From: Tolypothrix bouteillei VB521301 | GTDB lineage: Bacteria > Cyanobacteriota > Cyanobacteriia > Cyanobacteriales > Nostocaceae | DNA: 64,000 nt | Assembly: GCF_000760695.4 (NCBI RefSeq) | Contig: NZ_JHEG04000001.1 | Coordinates: forward strand, 2,563,578 to 2,627,577 | Direction of reading: 5' to 3' | Shown: positions 37,312 through 46,107 of the stretch, piece after piece | How the letters are laid out: the number at the start of each line of letters is the position of its first letter | How positions within the stretch are numbered: position 1 is the first letter of the stretch | Position numbers and translations under genes: made by a program | Notes under the pieces: model-generated | Seen by the model: the letters and a program-made list of their open reading frames with translations, nothing else | Database searches by the model: none | What the model was told of the DNA's origin: nothing

Positions 37312-38011
37312 GAACGTCTGACTCCCGAGTTCCTATTCCCCGTGTTTCCAGAACGCGAGTACACTCTGCAACCGAAGCCCTTTGTCGCATAACATCGACA
37401 AGGGCTTGGTACGCCGCCCAATGTTCTTCCAACAAAGTTTTTGCTTGGAGGAGACAAAAGCGTTGTTTGAGATTGGTATTGCTTCCAGAAAATCCCAAAC
37501 TTTTCAACACTCCTGCGAGCTTGCTTTTATCGTCAGCACCCCCCTCAGTATTGTTATAAACTAGTGTTTCTGCAGCAATACCCGCCATCCAAGTTGTGCA
37601 ATAACGATCCAGCATTTGAGCAGTTATCTTACCTTGTTCGAGTTGAGATGCTAATTCCCCATCATCAAAACTGACACCGCCTTGTCCCGGTTGTTTTTGT
37701 TTGATTGCTTCCCAAGCGCTGAGAGTGTAGCCAACCACTGGAATTCCCAACAGGTAAGCGACAAGAAAGTGTCCGGCTTCATGATGTAGGATACGTTCTC
37801 TGTGTTCGGGTGAAAAACTTGCCATCCAATCTAAAAGAAGATTACCGCCCTGTCCTTGCAAACTGAAAGAATCGAGAGTAGCGATTCCTAAAACTGTAAA
37901 GGTCGCCACTGCAGGGATTGTAGGCGATAGGTGAACGAGCGGTCCCAGCAAACTGGACACAGTCATGGCAAAGACAGAGATTGCTATGAGATTTAGGGCA
38001 GTTTTGCTCAT
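37304..38011 (-). CDS. Membrane protein with FtsH-like (M41) peptidase domain
   Basis: 235 residues from the ATG at 38011. Two hydrophobic segments come first (SVFAMTVSSLLGPLV and AVATFTVLGIATLD). Then a HEAGH zinc site in RILHHEAGHFLVAYLLG and, further on, GIAAETLVYNNTEGGADDKSKL, which corresponds to the third-ligand region of FtsH peptidases. There is no AAA ATPase domain, so it is an FtsH-peptidase relative without the unfoldase. Such proteins occur in cyanobacteria and plastids. Substrates unknown. Confidence 0.8.
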   Translation of the reverse strand: MSKTALNLIAISVFAMTVSSLLGPLVHLSPTIPAVATFTVLGIATLDSFSLQGQGGNLLLDWMASFSPEHRERILHHEAGHFLVAYLLGIPVVGYTLSAWEAIKQKQPGQGGVSFDDGELASQLEQGKITAQMLDRYCTTWMAGIAAETLVYNNTEGGADDKSKLAGVLKSLGFSGSNTNLKQRFCLLQAKTLLEEHWAAYQALVDVMRQRASVAECTRVLETRGIGTRESDVPN

Positions 38012-38160
38012 ATTAAAAATTGAGTTATGTAATGTAATATTTCTTAATGTGTTTCTAATATTATGCGTCAATCTTGACCGAGAAGATAGACTCAGCCAAA
38101 AATTTCTCCCCACAGGAGAGCAGAAATGTCAAGATGGGTATTAAGTTCTGAGGTTGCGCC

Positions 38161-38961
38161 ATGTCTTCACCATTTCCAGGAGTCGATCCTTATCTCGAAC
38201 ATCCCGATTTATGGTTTGAAGTACACAGTCGCTTGATTATGGCGATCGCGATTGCTCTAGCGCCCAGTCTCCGTCCGAAGTATCACGTAGCAGTAGAAAA
38301 GCGGACCTACCTTAGTGAAGTCGATCTATTGGTTGGCATTCCAGATGTAACAGTGTTTTCTCAGAAATCAACTTTCGGGCGTTCTTTTCCAAATGATTTT
38401 TCGTCCAATACAACTGTTAGTACACAAGAACCAGTGAAGGTCTCTGTACCATTGGTTGAAACTGTCGAAGAAAAATATCTAGAAATTAGAGAGATGGGAA
38501 AGAACTATGCAGTTACAGTTGTCGAGCTTCTTTCTCCAAAAAACAAACGTGCGGGAGAAGGAAGAGACGCATACGAACGCAAGCGCCGTCAGGTGCTAGC
38601 AAGTATTACCAATTTGGTGGAAATTGACTTGCTTCGGGGTGGAAAATCTATGCCAATTATGGAAAGCTTGCCCAATAGCGATTATCGCATCCTTATTAGT
38701 CGTGGCGATCGCCGTCCCGAATCCGATTTGTATGCTTTTAGTTTGCGACAATCAATTCCTTCATTTCCCTTACCGCTAGTTCCTCTTGACATTGAGCCAG
38801 TCGTAGATTTACAAACTTTACTGAACGAAGTTTATGACCAAGCAGGATTTGACATGAGAATAGATTATTCTCAACTTTGCACGTTACCACTTAAAGAAGC
38901 AGATGCAACTTGGGCTAATACTTTGTTGCAAGAGAAAGGATTAGGGATATTCAGAAAATAA
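38161..38961 (+). CDS. DUF4058-family protein
   Basis: 266 residues matching DUF4058, which is common in cyanobacteria. The N-terminus has MSSPFPGVDPYLEHPDLWF and HSRLIMAIAIAL. The middle part has VEKRTYLS, IPDVTVF and VVELLSPKNKRAGEGRDAYE, reminiscent of Uma2/PD-(D/E)XK-like folds. The function of the family is unknown. Confidence 0.85.
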   Translation: MSSPFPGVDPYLEHPDLWFEVHSRLIMAIAIALAPSLRPKYHVAVEKRTYLSEVDLLVGIPDVTVFSQKSTFGRSFPNDFSSNTTVSTQEPVKVSVPLVETVEEKYLEIREMGKNYAVTVVELLSPKNKRAGEGRDAYERKRRQVLASITNLVEIDLLRGGKSMPIMESLPNSDYRILISRGDRRPESDLYAFSLRQSIPSFPLPLVPLDIEPVVDLQTLLNEVYDQAGFDMRIDYSQLCTLPLKEADATWANTLLQEKGLGIFRK

Positions 38962-39046
38962 AAAATTCCCGTTATATTACATAGTTGAAGTATTTTTGAT
39001 TCACCGTTTAAATATCTTACACAAAAATTTGTATCCAATAAATACT

Positions 39047-39301
39047 TCATGTTAATTCTTCGTTATCATCAAAAATTCCGTCCCCATCAATAACTATGGG
39101 CTCGTCTTTACAGGCTCCAAAAGTCTCTTCAAAAAAATTAGGAGGCCATCCTTTACCTTGCGTGTTATTTTCTAAATTGCTTAATGCGATCGCTTGAAAT
39201 GTGACAGTGACTTCTAACTCTGCATTAGTTAGCCCGATTGGAACATCTAAATGCAAAATACCATCTTCACTAACATGATAACGTCTTGTTACGCTATGCA
39301 T
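39047..39301 (-). CDS. Small antitoxin-like protein, partner absent
   Basis: 84 residues: YHVSEDGILHLDVPIGLTNAELEVTVTF followed by KGWPPNFFEETFGACKDEPIV. This layout (a beta-rich start, then WPPxFFExTxG) is familiar from small cyanobacterial proteins encoded just before VapC-type PIN toxins. Here no PIN gene follows within the 85 bp before the DUF4058 stop, so it would be a solitary antitoxin remnant. The match is from memory of the pattern, not a search. Confidence 0.6.
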   Translation of the reverse strand: MHSVTRRYHVSEDGILHLDVPIGLTNAELEVTVTFQAIALSNLENNTQGKGWPPNFFEETFGACKDEPIVIDGDGIFDDNEELT

Positions 39302-39716
39302 AAATATTTTCTCTTAACTTTCTACTATAAATAGTATTGAATAAATCAGTTGACTGCACTAGCTCGAAATTCAAATAAAAGAGATAGCCAGTTGCGCTCC
39401 AAATCTGACTTCTTTAAGAATTCGGAGCTTTGCAGCTACTTGATAACCGATAGATTTCTAAAAAAGGCGATCGCACAATTCGTCATTGTATTATTTTTTT
39501 TAGAAAAGGATTGGGCGAATAGAATTCGCTACTATACAAACGAAGTCCGCCTACGCGGACTAGTGAAAATTAATTAAAACCCACGCAGGTGGTGAATCCA
39601 GCCCTGCAGGCGGGTCTCCCGCCGTAGGGGACTGGTGAACCCGGAGGGGTTTTGCTTGTATAGCCGCGAATTCCATTCGCCTGGGCTGTAGAAAAAAATG
39701 CAAACGTTGGATGCGA
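39302..39716. other. Intergenic region with a dispersed repeat
   Basis: About 415 bp, nearly half of it the 168-bp element at 39514-39681. Short frames here read MEFAAIQAKP, which also appears at another repeat copy and is not a gene. Confidence 0.45.
39514..39681. repeat. Dispersed GC-rich element with inverted ends
   Basis: Ends are inverted copies GGCGAAT(A/G)GAATTCGC (39514-39529 and 39666-39681). The inside has TATACAAACGAAGTCC and CTGCAGGCGGG words shared with 5866-6116 and 58840-59138. No transposase. It is probably a non-autonomous palindromic element. Confidence 0.75.
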
Positions 39717-42700
39717 TTATTTCCAAATACCAATTCCATCACACAATTTGCGATCTTCTTCCTTAGCGTTGGGATTATTTTTCAGATAATTGTACGTCCA
39801 ATAGTCATGAATCCAAGCACAGCCCTTTGCGAGTAAATCGTCCAAATCGAAATTCCACAAGCGTACCGTTTTGTCATCACTTGCAGTGGCAATGGTCTTG
39901 CCATCTGGGCTAAAGGCTACACTTAAGACATCTCCGCTATGCCCGGTGAGGGTTTGAAGGGATTTACCTTTAAGATTCCACAAGCGTACCGTACTGTCAG
40001 AACTTGCAGTGGCAATGGTCTTGCCATCTGGGTTGAAGGCTACACTAGCGACAACTCCGCTCTGCCCGATGAGGGTTTGAAGGGATTTACCTTTAAAATT
40101 CCACAAGCGTACCGTACTGTCAGAACTTGCAGTAGCAATGGTCTTGCCATCTGGGCTGAAGGCTACACTAGCGACAACCCCGCCATGCCCGGTGAGAGTT
40201 TGAAGGGATTCACCTTTGAGATTCCACAAGCGTACCGTTCTGTCAGAACTTGCAGTGGCAATGGTCTTGCCATCTGGGCTGAAGGCTACACTATTGACAC
40301 TACCGCTATGCCCGGTGAGAGTTTGAAGGGATTCACCTTTAAGATTCCACAAGCGTACCGTTTTGTCATCACTTGCAGTGGCAATAGTCTTACCATCTGA
40401 GCTAAAGGCTACACTTAAGACATCTCCGCTATGTCCGGTGAGGGTTTGAAGGGATTCACCTTTGAGATTCCACAAGCGTACCGTTCTGTCAGAACTTGCA
40501 GTGGCAATGGTCTTGCCATCTGGGCTAAAGACTACATTATAGACAACTCCACTATGCTGGTTGAGAGTTTGAAGGGATTCACCTTTAAGATTCCACAAGC
40601 GTACCGTTCTGTCAGAACTTGCAGTGGCAATGGTCTTGCCATCTGGGCTGAAGGCTACGCTCCAGACAGTACCGCTATGCCCAATGAGGGTTTGAAGGGA
40701 TTCACCTTTAAGATTCCACAAGCGTACCGTTCTGTCAGAACTTGCAGTGGCAATGGTCTTGCCATCTGAGCCGAAAGCTACACTATAGACAACTCCGTTA
40801 TGCCCAATGAGGGTTTGAAGGGATTCACCTTTAAGATTCCACAAGCGTACCGTTCTGTCAGAACTTGCAGTAGCAATAGTCTTGCCATCTGGGCTAAAGG
40901 CTACACTATTGACAACTTTGCTATGTCCGGTGAGAGTTTGAAGGGATTCACCTTTAAGATTCCACAAGCGTACCGTATTGTCAGAACTTGCAGTAGCAAT
41001 AGTCTTGCCATCTGGGCTGAAAGCTACACTAGTGACAACTCCGCTCTGCCCGATGAGGGTTTGAAGGGATTCACCTTTAAGATTCCACAAGCGTACCGTA
41101 CTGTCAGAACTAGCAGTAGCAATAGTCTTACTATCTGGGCTAAAGGCTACACTTAAGACAGTACCGCTATGCCCGGTGAGAGTTTGAAGGGATTCACCTT
41201 TAAGATTCCACAAGCGTACCGTTTTGTCATCACTAGCAGTGGCAATGGTCTTGCCATCTGGGTTGAAAGCTACACTAGTGACAACTCCGCTATGCCCGAT
41301 GAGGGTTTGAAGGGATTCACCTTTAAGATTCCACAAGCGTACCGTACTGTCATCACTAGCAGTGGCAATGGTCTTGCCATCTGGGCTGAAGGCTACACTA
41401 TTGACAACTTTGCTATGCCCGATGAGGGTTTGAAGGGATTCACCTTTAAGATTCCACAAGCGTACCGTACTGTCATCACTAGCAGTGGCAATGGTCTTGC
41501 CATCTGGGCTGAAGGCTACAGCTACACTATTGACAAAATTACCATGCACTTCAAAACGATTTCGTTCTTTGATCTCGTAAACAATCCTATATAAAACAGA
41601 GATTGCCTTGGATCGAGTCTCACCTTCTAATTTCTTGCTTTTCACCTTTTTTCCCAATTTTAAACCTGCGGCTAAAGCCTCAAGTTCAGGGTAGGAATTC
41701 AAAATGTTTTCTGTTGTTAAACTTTGTGCCTCAATTTCTGAATTGACTTGTAGTTTTTCGGCTTGTACTTTAGCATTGTTTGCTTCTGTTTCTCTTTGCT
41801 TGGCAATATCTCGTTGCTTTTGAGCTTCTTGCTGTCGTTGTACTGCTAATTTTTCTGCAGCTTGGGTTTTTTGAAGAGAATTAGCTAACTGTTTTCCTCG
41901 TTGTTCTGCTAGTTGGCGTTGCTTTGCTTCAGCTTGTTGGGTAAGTTGGGTTTCTTGAAGAGAATCAGCTAACTGTTTTCCTCGTTGTTCTGCTAGTTGG
42001 CGCTGCTTTGTTTCTGCTTGTTGAGCTAGTTTAGTTTTTTGGAGAGAATCAGCTAACTGTTTTCCTCGTTGTTCTGCTAGTTGACGTTGCTTTTCTTCTT
42101 CTTTTTGTAATGTTTTAGCACGTCTTAGAGCTTTCTGTGCTTCTTGCTCGTTTTGTTGTGCTAACTGTGCGTTTTGTGTAGCATTATCGCTTTGCTTTTT
42201 TACTTCTCGACGTTTCATTTCTGCATACCAAGCTAGTACCCCCATAGAAACAGAAAAAATTAATAACCCTGTTACAAGCAAGGGTTGTGACGGCTTGAGG
42301 CGTTCCCACAAATCCCGCAACTTCAACGGTAAGTGTTGATTGACCCACTTTAAATCAAACACCCTGTGATAAATTTGATTTCTCACCTTCAATATCGCAC
42401 CCTCTCGCTTGACCACACCTGAAAGCTTGAGATGCGATTTCACGAGCGACCTTTCTTCATCTAAAACGGGTAGCCTACCCCGACGAATGCTGCGATAAGT
42501 CGTCAGCACACCTTCTTCATCTGGTGCGCGTTTGGTCAACATATCCCGCACAAACTGCAAGTTATTATCTTGCTCGCTCATTTTCCCAAAAAAGTTGCTG
42601 CTGACTACACCATCAACATCTGCTTGCGACCAACTTTTCTGCTCTTTTTGTCTAATTATGCTACATAGCCGTTGTGTTAAATAAGGATGCCCTCCCGTCC

Positions 42701-43406
42701 ATCTCAGTACCCATCCCAAAACTTGCAATGCTTCATCTTTTGGTAAATCTAATCCTTCAGCTAGGGGTTTTGCTTCTTCAAAAGTAAAATCTGTCAGGTC
42801 AACAAGCTGACCGATATTAAAGGGTGTCCTCTTGGGATCGCGTATTAAATCGCCGGGAGTTGCCACACCAATCAATACAAAGGAAAGACGATGAAATTCC
42901 GGTTCTGAAGCACGGGCAACGTATAAAGAACGAACGGCGGCAAAAAAGTCATCCGTAAAATTAAGGCTTAAAGTCGTATCAATTTCGTCTACAAAAATCA
43001 CTATAGGTGTCGCTACTTCTGGTAAAAGCACCTCTCGAAAAAATAGGGTTAACCTTTGGGTAAAGCCTAAATGAGCACGTCCTTGCCACCACTGCACCAC
43101 ATCTGTGTCTAATAATAAAGTTCCTTCAATGATAGTGAGTAACCCTAAATACCACTGTTCAGCGGTGACTTGTGTACCAATCTGTGTTACGTCGATGACA
43201 ACGGATTGAATTTCTTCTTCGGCAAGTCGTTCTACAGTTCTCACCATCAAACTAGATTTACCCATTTGCCTTGAGGTGAGAATGTAAGAAAACTTACTTT
43301 CCCGACATAGTGCGAGCAATTCCTCATCGGCTTGACGGGAAATGTAAACACCGTTTTGATTAGCCTGTACGGTTCCGCCAACTGTGTAAATACTTGCTTT
43401 ACTCAC
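39717..43406 (-). CDS. AAA-like NTPase fused to coiled coil and 14 WD40 repeats
   Basis: 1229 residues from a GTG at 43406, which overlaps the upstream gene stop as GTGAGTAA and has GGGAG seven bases before it; an ATG at 43433 is the alternative. The AAA-like NTPase domain has Walker A SRQMGKSS (about 45-52) and Walker B VIFVDEID (about 136-143). One membrane helix follows (LLVTGLLIFSVSMGVLAWY), then a coiled coil with three near-identical QRQLAEQRGKQLA units. Last are 14 WD40 repeats of 41 residues, enough for two seven-bladed propellers. It looks like an NLR/STAND-type sensor. It partners the CHAT-TIR gene upstream. Confidence 0.92.
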   Translation of the reverse strand: MSKASIYTVGGTVQANQNGVYISRQADEELLALCRESKFSYILTSRQMGKSSLMVRTVERLAEEEIQSVVIDVTQIGTQVTAEQWYLGLLTIIEGTLLLDTDVVQWWQGRAHLGFTQRLTLFFREVLLPEVATPIVIFVDEIDTTLSLNFTDDFFAAVRSLYVARASEPEFHRLSFVLIGVATPGDLIRDPKRTPFNIGQLVDLTDFTFEEAKPLAEGLDLPKDEALQVLGWVLRWTGGHPYLTQRLCSIIRQKEQKSWSQADVDGVVSSNFFGKMSEQDNNLQFVRDMLTKRAPDEEGVLTTYRSIRRGRLPVLDEERSLVKSHLKLSGVVKREGAILKVRNQIYHRVFDLKWVNQHLPLKLRDLWERLKPSQPLLVTGLLIFSVSMGVLAWYAEMKRREVKKQSDNATQNAQLAQQNEQEAQKALRRAKTLQKEEEKQRQLAEQRGKQLADSLQKTKLAQQAETKQRQLAEQRGKQLADSLQETQLTQQAEAKQRQLAEQRGKQLANSLQKTQAAEKLAVQRQQEAQKQRDIAKQRETEANNAKVQAEKLQVNSEIEAQSLTTENILNSYPELEALAAGLKLGKKVKSKKLEGETRSKAISVLYRIVYEIKERNRFEVHGNFVNSVAVAFSPDGKTIATASDDSTVRLWNLKGESLQTLIGHSKVVNSVAFSPDGKTIATASDDSTVRLWNLKGESLQTLIGHSGVVTSVAFNPDGKTIATASDDKTVRLWNLKGESLQTLTGHSGTVLSVAFSPDSKTIATASSDSTVRLWNLKGESLQTLIGQSGVVTSVAFSPDGKTIATASSDNTVRLWNLKGESLQTLTGHSKVVNSVAFSPDGKTIATASSDRTVRLWNLKGESLQTLIGHNGVVYSVAFGSDGKTIATASSDRTVRLWNLKGESLQTLIGHSGTVWSVAFSPDGKTIATASSDRTVRLWNLKGESLQTLNQHSGVVYNVVFSPDGKTIATASSDRTVRLWNLKGESLQTLTGHSGDVLSVAFSSDGKTIATASDDKTVRLWNLKGESLQTLTGHSGSVNSVAFSPDGKTIATASSDRTVRLWNLKGESLQTLTGHGGVVASVAFSPDGKTIATASSDSTVRLWNFKGKSLQTLIGQSGVVASVAFNPDGKTIATASSDSTVRLWNLKGKSLQTLTGHSGDVLSVAFSPDGKTIATASDDKTVRLWNFDLDDLLAKGCAWIHDYWTYNYLKNNPNAKEEDRKLCDGIGIWK
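39840..41560 (-). repeat. 14 near-identical 123-bp WD40 coding repeats
   Basis: Each unit encodes SVAFSPDGKTIATAS, TVRLWNLKGESLQTL and a GHSG-type end. Units differ mainly at a few codons: the residues just after the GH, the one before SVAF, the D/S before the Asp, and the one before TVRLWN. High DNA identity allows unequal recombination. The opposite strand is open over several hundred codons in pieces (39939-41594) only because of this repetition. Confidence 0.95.
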
Positions 43407-45543
43407 GCAAATTCTCCCGGAAGTACTCGGCATATAACTGACAGCGCGGAACGATCGCTTTTCCTTCTTCTCTCACTAATCCTGCTCCCCGCAATCGCCA
43501 AAAGATCCGTTTATCAGCACAGTGGTTTTGACGAATAATTTCTAACAAACCTTGGATTAATTCTGTTTTATTATGTAACAGTGAGAGGTGATGGCGTAAG
43601 TGATCTCCGAAAGGTCCGCTATCATGAGTCGCATTGGCAAATAACTCACTTGGGGAAGTTTGCTGAATTGCTACTAAGTAGAGCGATCGCCGGATCAAAT
43701 AAGGATGCCCTCCGAGTAACCCAATCAATCGTCTTTCCTCACTTGCGTTAAAAGGCAAACCGTGACTCTGGTTAAGATCTGCTACCTGTTGGGGGCTAAA
43801 ATCTTCCATTTCTATCACTTGTCCGACGTTAAAGGGGGACTGGTTGAGATCGTCTATAAGTTGATAGGGTTCTGTAGAAGTAACTAGAGTGAGGTCAAAG
43901 TTTTTCCAAATGGGGGTTGTGGCGCGACAGTTATGCCAACTCCGCAACATCCCAAAGAAATCATTGCGAAACACAGCGTCAAACACTTTATCGACTTCAT
44001 CCATTGCTAAAACCAATGGTTGTTTCCCCAATCCTTTTAGTATGTGGCGACTGATATAACGAGTACAGCGTTGAGTATTCCCCAACGGAGTACTCCAATA
44101 TTCATCCACTCGATCTTCCATATCGAGTTCATCGGTAACCCAAGAGCAAAACTGGCGGAAGAAAAGTTCGCCATCTTGCAGGGCTGCTTTGTCAAACAGT
44201 TGGAAATCTAAAAACGCTACTCGCTTACCTGCTTGCTCGGCTGTTTCTTTGATGCGAATCAACAGCGAACTTTTGCCAACTTGTCTCGATCCTTTGATTG
44301 CGATGGTGACTCCTTTTTGTTCGATGGTTCGTAATGCGATCGCATCGCAAGACCTTTCTACATAAAATTGAGATTCACTGTCCATCGTCCCTTCTGGCAT
44401 TTCCAATTGTGCAGAAGGGAAGGGACGGGGAAAGGGCGATGCCTCACTAACCCTCAACAAACTAGGCTTTTGTGCTTCGCCAATACTCAATTCACCGCCT
44501 GAAATCACTTGAGTTAACTCTGCTATCAAGCGTGGCGTATCGCTGTCATCTTGCCAAAAAGCCCAGTTGATGGAATCTAGGTAAGCACTTAAGGGATATT
44601 GAAACTGTTCTCGATATGCCAAACGCACGGGAAGAATAGCAGGGCGTCCTCCCTGTAGTTGTGCTAACTCGTGCGCCTTTTGAATTTCCAACCCTACCAT
44701 CTCGCTGTGAACGGAATGAGAGGAAAGAAAAACAATCAGAAAATCAGATTTACGCAATTGCTTTTCTATACATTCAGCCCAACGAGTCCCCACTACCATT
44801 CTTTGGTCGATAAAAACTTCATGGTGTTGCGACAGGGAGTGATATAGTTCTAAAGCGACTGCTTCATCAGGCTCGGCGTTGCGCTTGTAACTGATAAAAA
44901 TGTGCTTGCGTTCTGTTGGTTTGGTATCGGGTAGTTTCTCAATTTCCTTTTTCAAGGAAGACAATTCATCTTGTGATTTTTTCTTAAGTACGGGAGTTTG
45001 ATGTTCTGATAAACCAACCAAACAAGCACTCCCCAGTTCAAAAGCATATTCAATGGTTTTCCCAGCTGCTAGGGCATCGTAAAATGCTCTAGAAAAAGCA
45101 ATAGCTGCATTATCCCCGATTGTCTGATTTGTTCCGATCGTATAACTGACGTGTTGCGCGATCGCTTCTGCTTGTCCTTCAGAATAGCAGGCATTGAGTA
45201 CCACACACTCAACACTTTCTGAAGCAAACAGCTTAAACATACTTGCCAATTCATTGCCTTGCACCAGTGCGGCTTCCCCTGCCTCATCCTCCAAAACAAT
45301 ACCATCCTCCCCTGCACCATGCCCGCAAAAGTGAACGATTTGGGGTTGAGTGTCAAGAATTGCCCGGTAAAAGTCACGAGATCTGACTGCCCATCTTTGC
45401 TCTAATTTAAATTGTTCGCGTTTGTTCGCTCGTCGCAAACCTTCATCAATCTCCTGTACCTCTTTATCCAAGCGCAATCGAGAGGTATTTTTAGGGTTTG
45501 CAGCCAGAATCAATATGGTTTTAACAAACGGACTGTCTCTCAT
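43399..45543 (-). CDS. CHAT protease-TIR-AAA fusion, putative immune effector
   Basis: 714 residues in three parts. Residues 1-190 resemble a CHAT caspase-like protease, with His75 in HFCGHGAGEDG and Cys119 in VVLNACYSEGQAEA as the dyad. Residues 213-345 form a TIR domain (HIFISYKRN, FIDQRM, SDFLIVFLSSHSV), with Glu286 at the place of the NADase glutamate. Residues 390-714 are an AAA-like NTPase with Walker A GSRQVGKSS (418-426) and Walker B LVLAMDEVDKV. Known TIRs deplete NAD or make signal nucleotides, and CHAT proteases cleave partner proteins. Two effectors on one NTPase, coupled to a WD40 sensor gene, suggests defence or programmed cell death. Inference only. Confidence 0.88.
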   Translation of the reverse strand: MRDSPFVKTILILAANPKNTSRLRLDKEVQEIDEGLRRANKREQFKLEQRWAVRSRDFYRAILDTQPQIVHFCGHGAGEDGIVLEDEAGEAALVQGNELASMFKLFASESVECVVLNACYSEGQAEAIAQHVSYTIGTNQTIGDNAAIAFSRAFYDALAAGKTIEYAFELGSACLVGLSEHQTPVLKKKSQDELSSLKKEIEKLPDTKPTERKHIFISYKRNAEPDEAVALELYHSLSQHHEVFIDQRMVVGTRWAECIEKQLRKSDFLIVFLSSHSVHSEMVGLEIQKAHELAQLQGGRPAILPVRLAYREQFQYPLSAYLDSINWAFWQDDSDTPRLIAELTQVISGGELSIGEAQKPSLLRVSEASPFPRPFPSAQLEMPEGTMDSESQFYVERSCDAIALRTIEQKGVTIAIKGSRQVGKSSLLIRIKETAEQAGKRVAFLDFQLFDKAALQDGELFFRQFCSWVTDELDMEDRVDEYWSTPLGNTQRCTRYISRHILKGLGKQPLVLAMDEVDKVFDAVFRNDFFGMLRSWHNCRATTPIWKNFDLTLVTSTEPYQLIDDLNQSPFNVGQVIEMEDFSPQQVADLNQSHGLPFNASEERRLIGLLGGHPYLIRRSLYLVAIQQTSPSELFANATHDSGPFGDHLRHHLSLLHNKTELIQGLLEIIRQNHCADKRIFWRLRGAGLVREEGKAIVPRCQLYAEYFRENLRE

Positions 45544-45703
45544 GCTGGGGACTGGGTGTACTTTTTTTCTATTGACTCCTGGTGCCTGTAGGTCGCGATA
45601 CTTACTTCATAATAGGTGAAAAAAAGTTTAACTTATGCAGAAATTTACTTAAAGATTGTCATTAGTCATTGGTCATTCGTCCTTAGTAAGGATTTTGGGT
45701 GCT

Positions 45704-45738
45704 GAAAAAAACGTAAGGGCGCAATGCCTTGCGCCCTT
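45704..45738 (-). terminator. Rho-independent terminator after the 76-residue gene
   Basis: A 10-bp perfect stem AAGGGCGCAA-TGCC-TTGCGCCCTT at 45715-45738, followed on the minus strand by ACG and seven T residues. It lies about 35 bp past the stop at 45773. Confidence 0.85.
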
Positions 45739-45772
45739 AATATCAAACCTTTTGGGTAATGCGATTGTCAAT

Positions 45773-46000
45773 TTACAAGAAATTATCGTCATCGATATCA
45801 GTAGAAGGAGCATGAGGAAGTACAGAACGATCCGCATCCATCGTTTTTGCTGGGACGCCGAGACGCTTGCGAGCATCTTGCTCTGCTATTTGCCAATCTT
45901 TTTTGCTAGTAAATTGTCCTTTATCTAGGAGTGAGTCGCTAGTTGCTGCTCTATCTCGGGTTGGTTGATGACCATTTTTCCATCTGTATTTAAAGTCCAT
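45773..46000 (-). CDS. Small hypothetical protein
   Basis: About 75 residues from the ATG at 46000 (MDFKYRWKNGHQ); a longer frame starts at 46018. It is charged and without hydrophobic segments, with an acidic end (STDIDDDNFL). It has a good terminator right after it, which supports it as a real gene. I do not recognise a family. Confidence 0.6.
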   Translation of the reverse strand: MDFKYRWKNGHQPTRDRAATSDSLLDKGQFTSKKDWQIAEQDARKRLGVPAKTMDADRSVLPHAPSTDIDDDNFL

Positions 46001-46107
46001 AAACCAATGGTGCCTCAACTAAACAGTTCTGTTTAATCTAATAAATACACTGACTGACCTACCTCTGACTTAAGGTAGGCTTGAGGTTATATCTAGGATG
46101 AGACATT

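Noticed and set aside
39939..41594. Several plus-strand frames with repeated KGFTFKIPQAYR
   Set aside because: They are antisense to the WD40 repeats and arise from the 123-bp periodicity.
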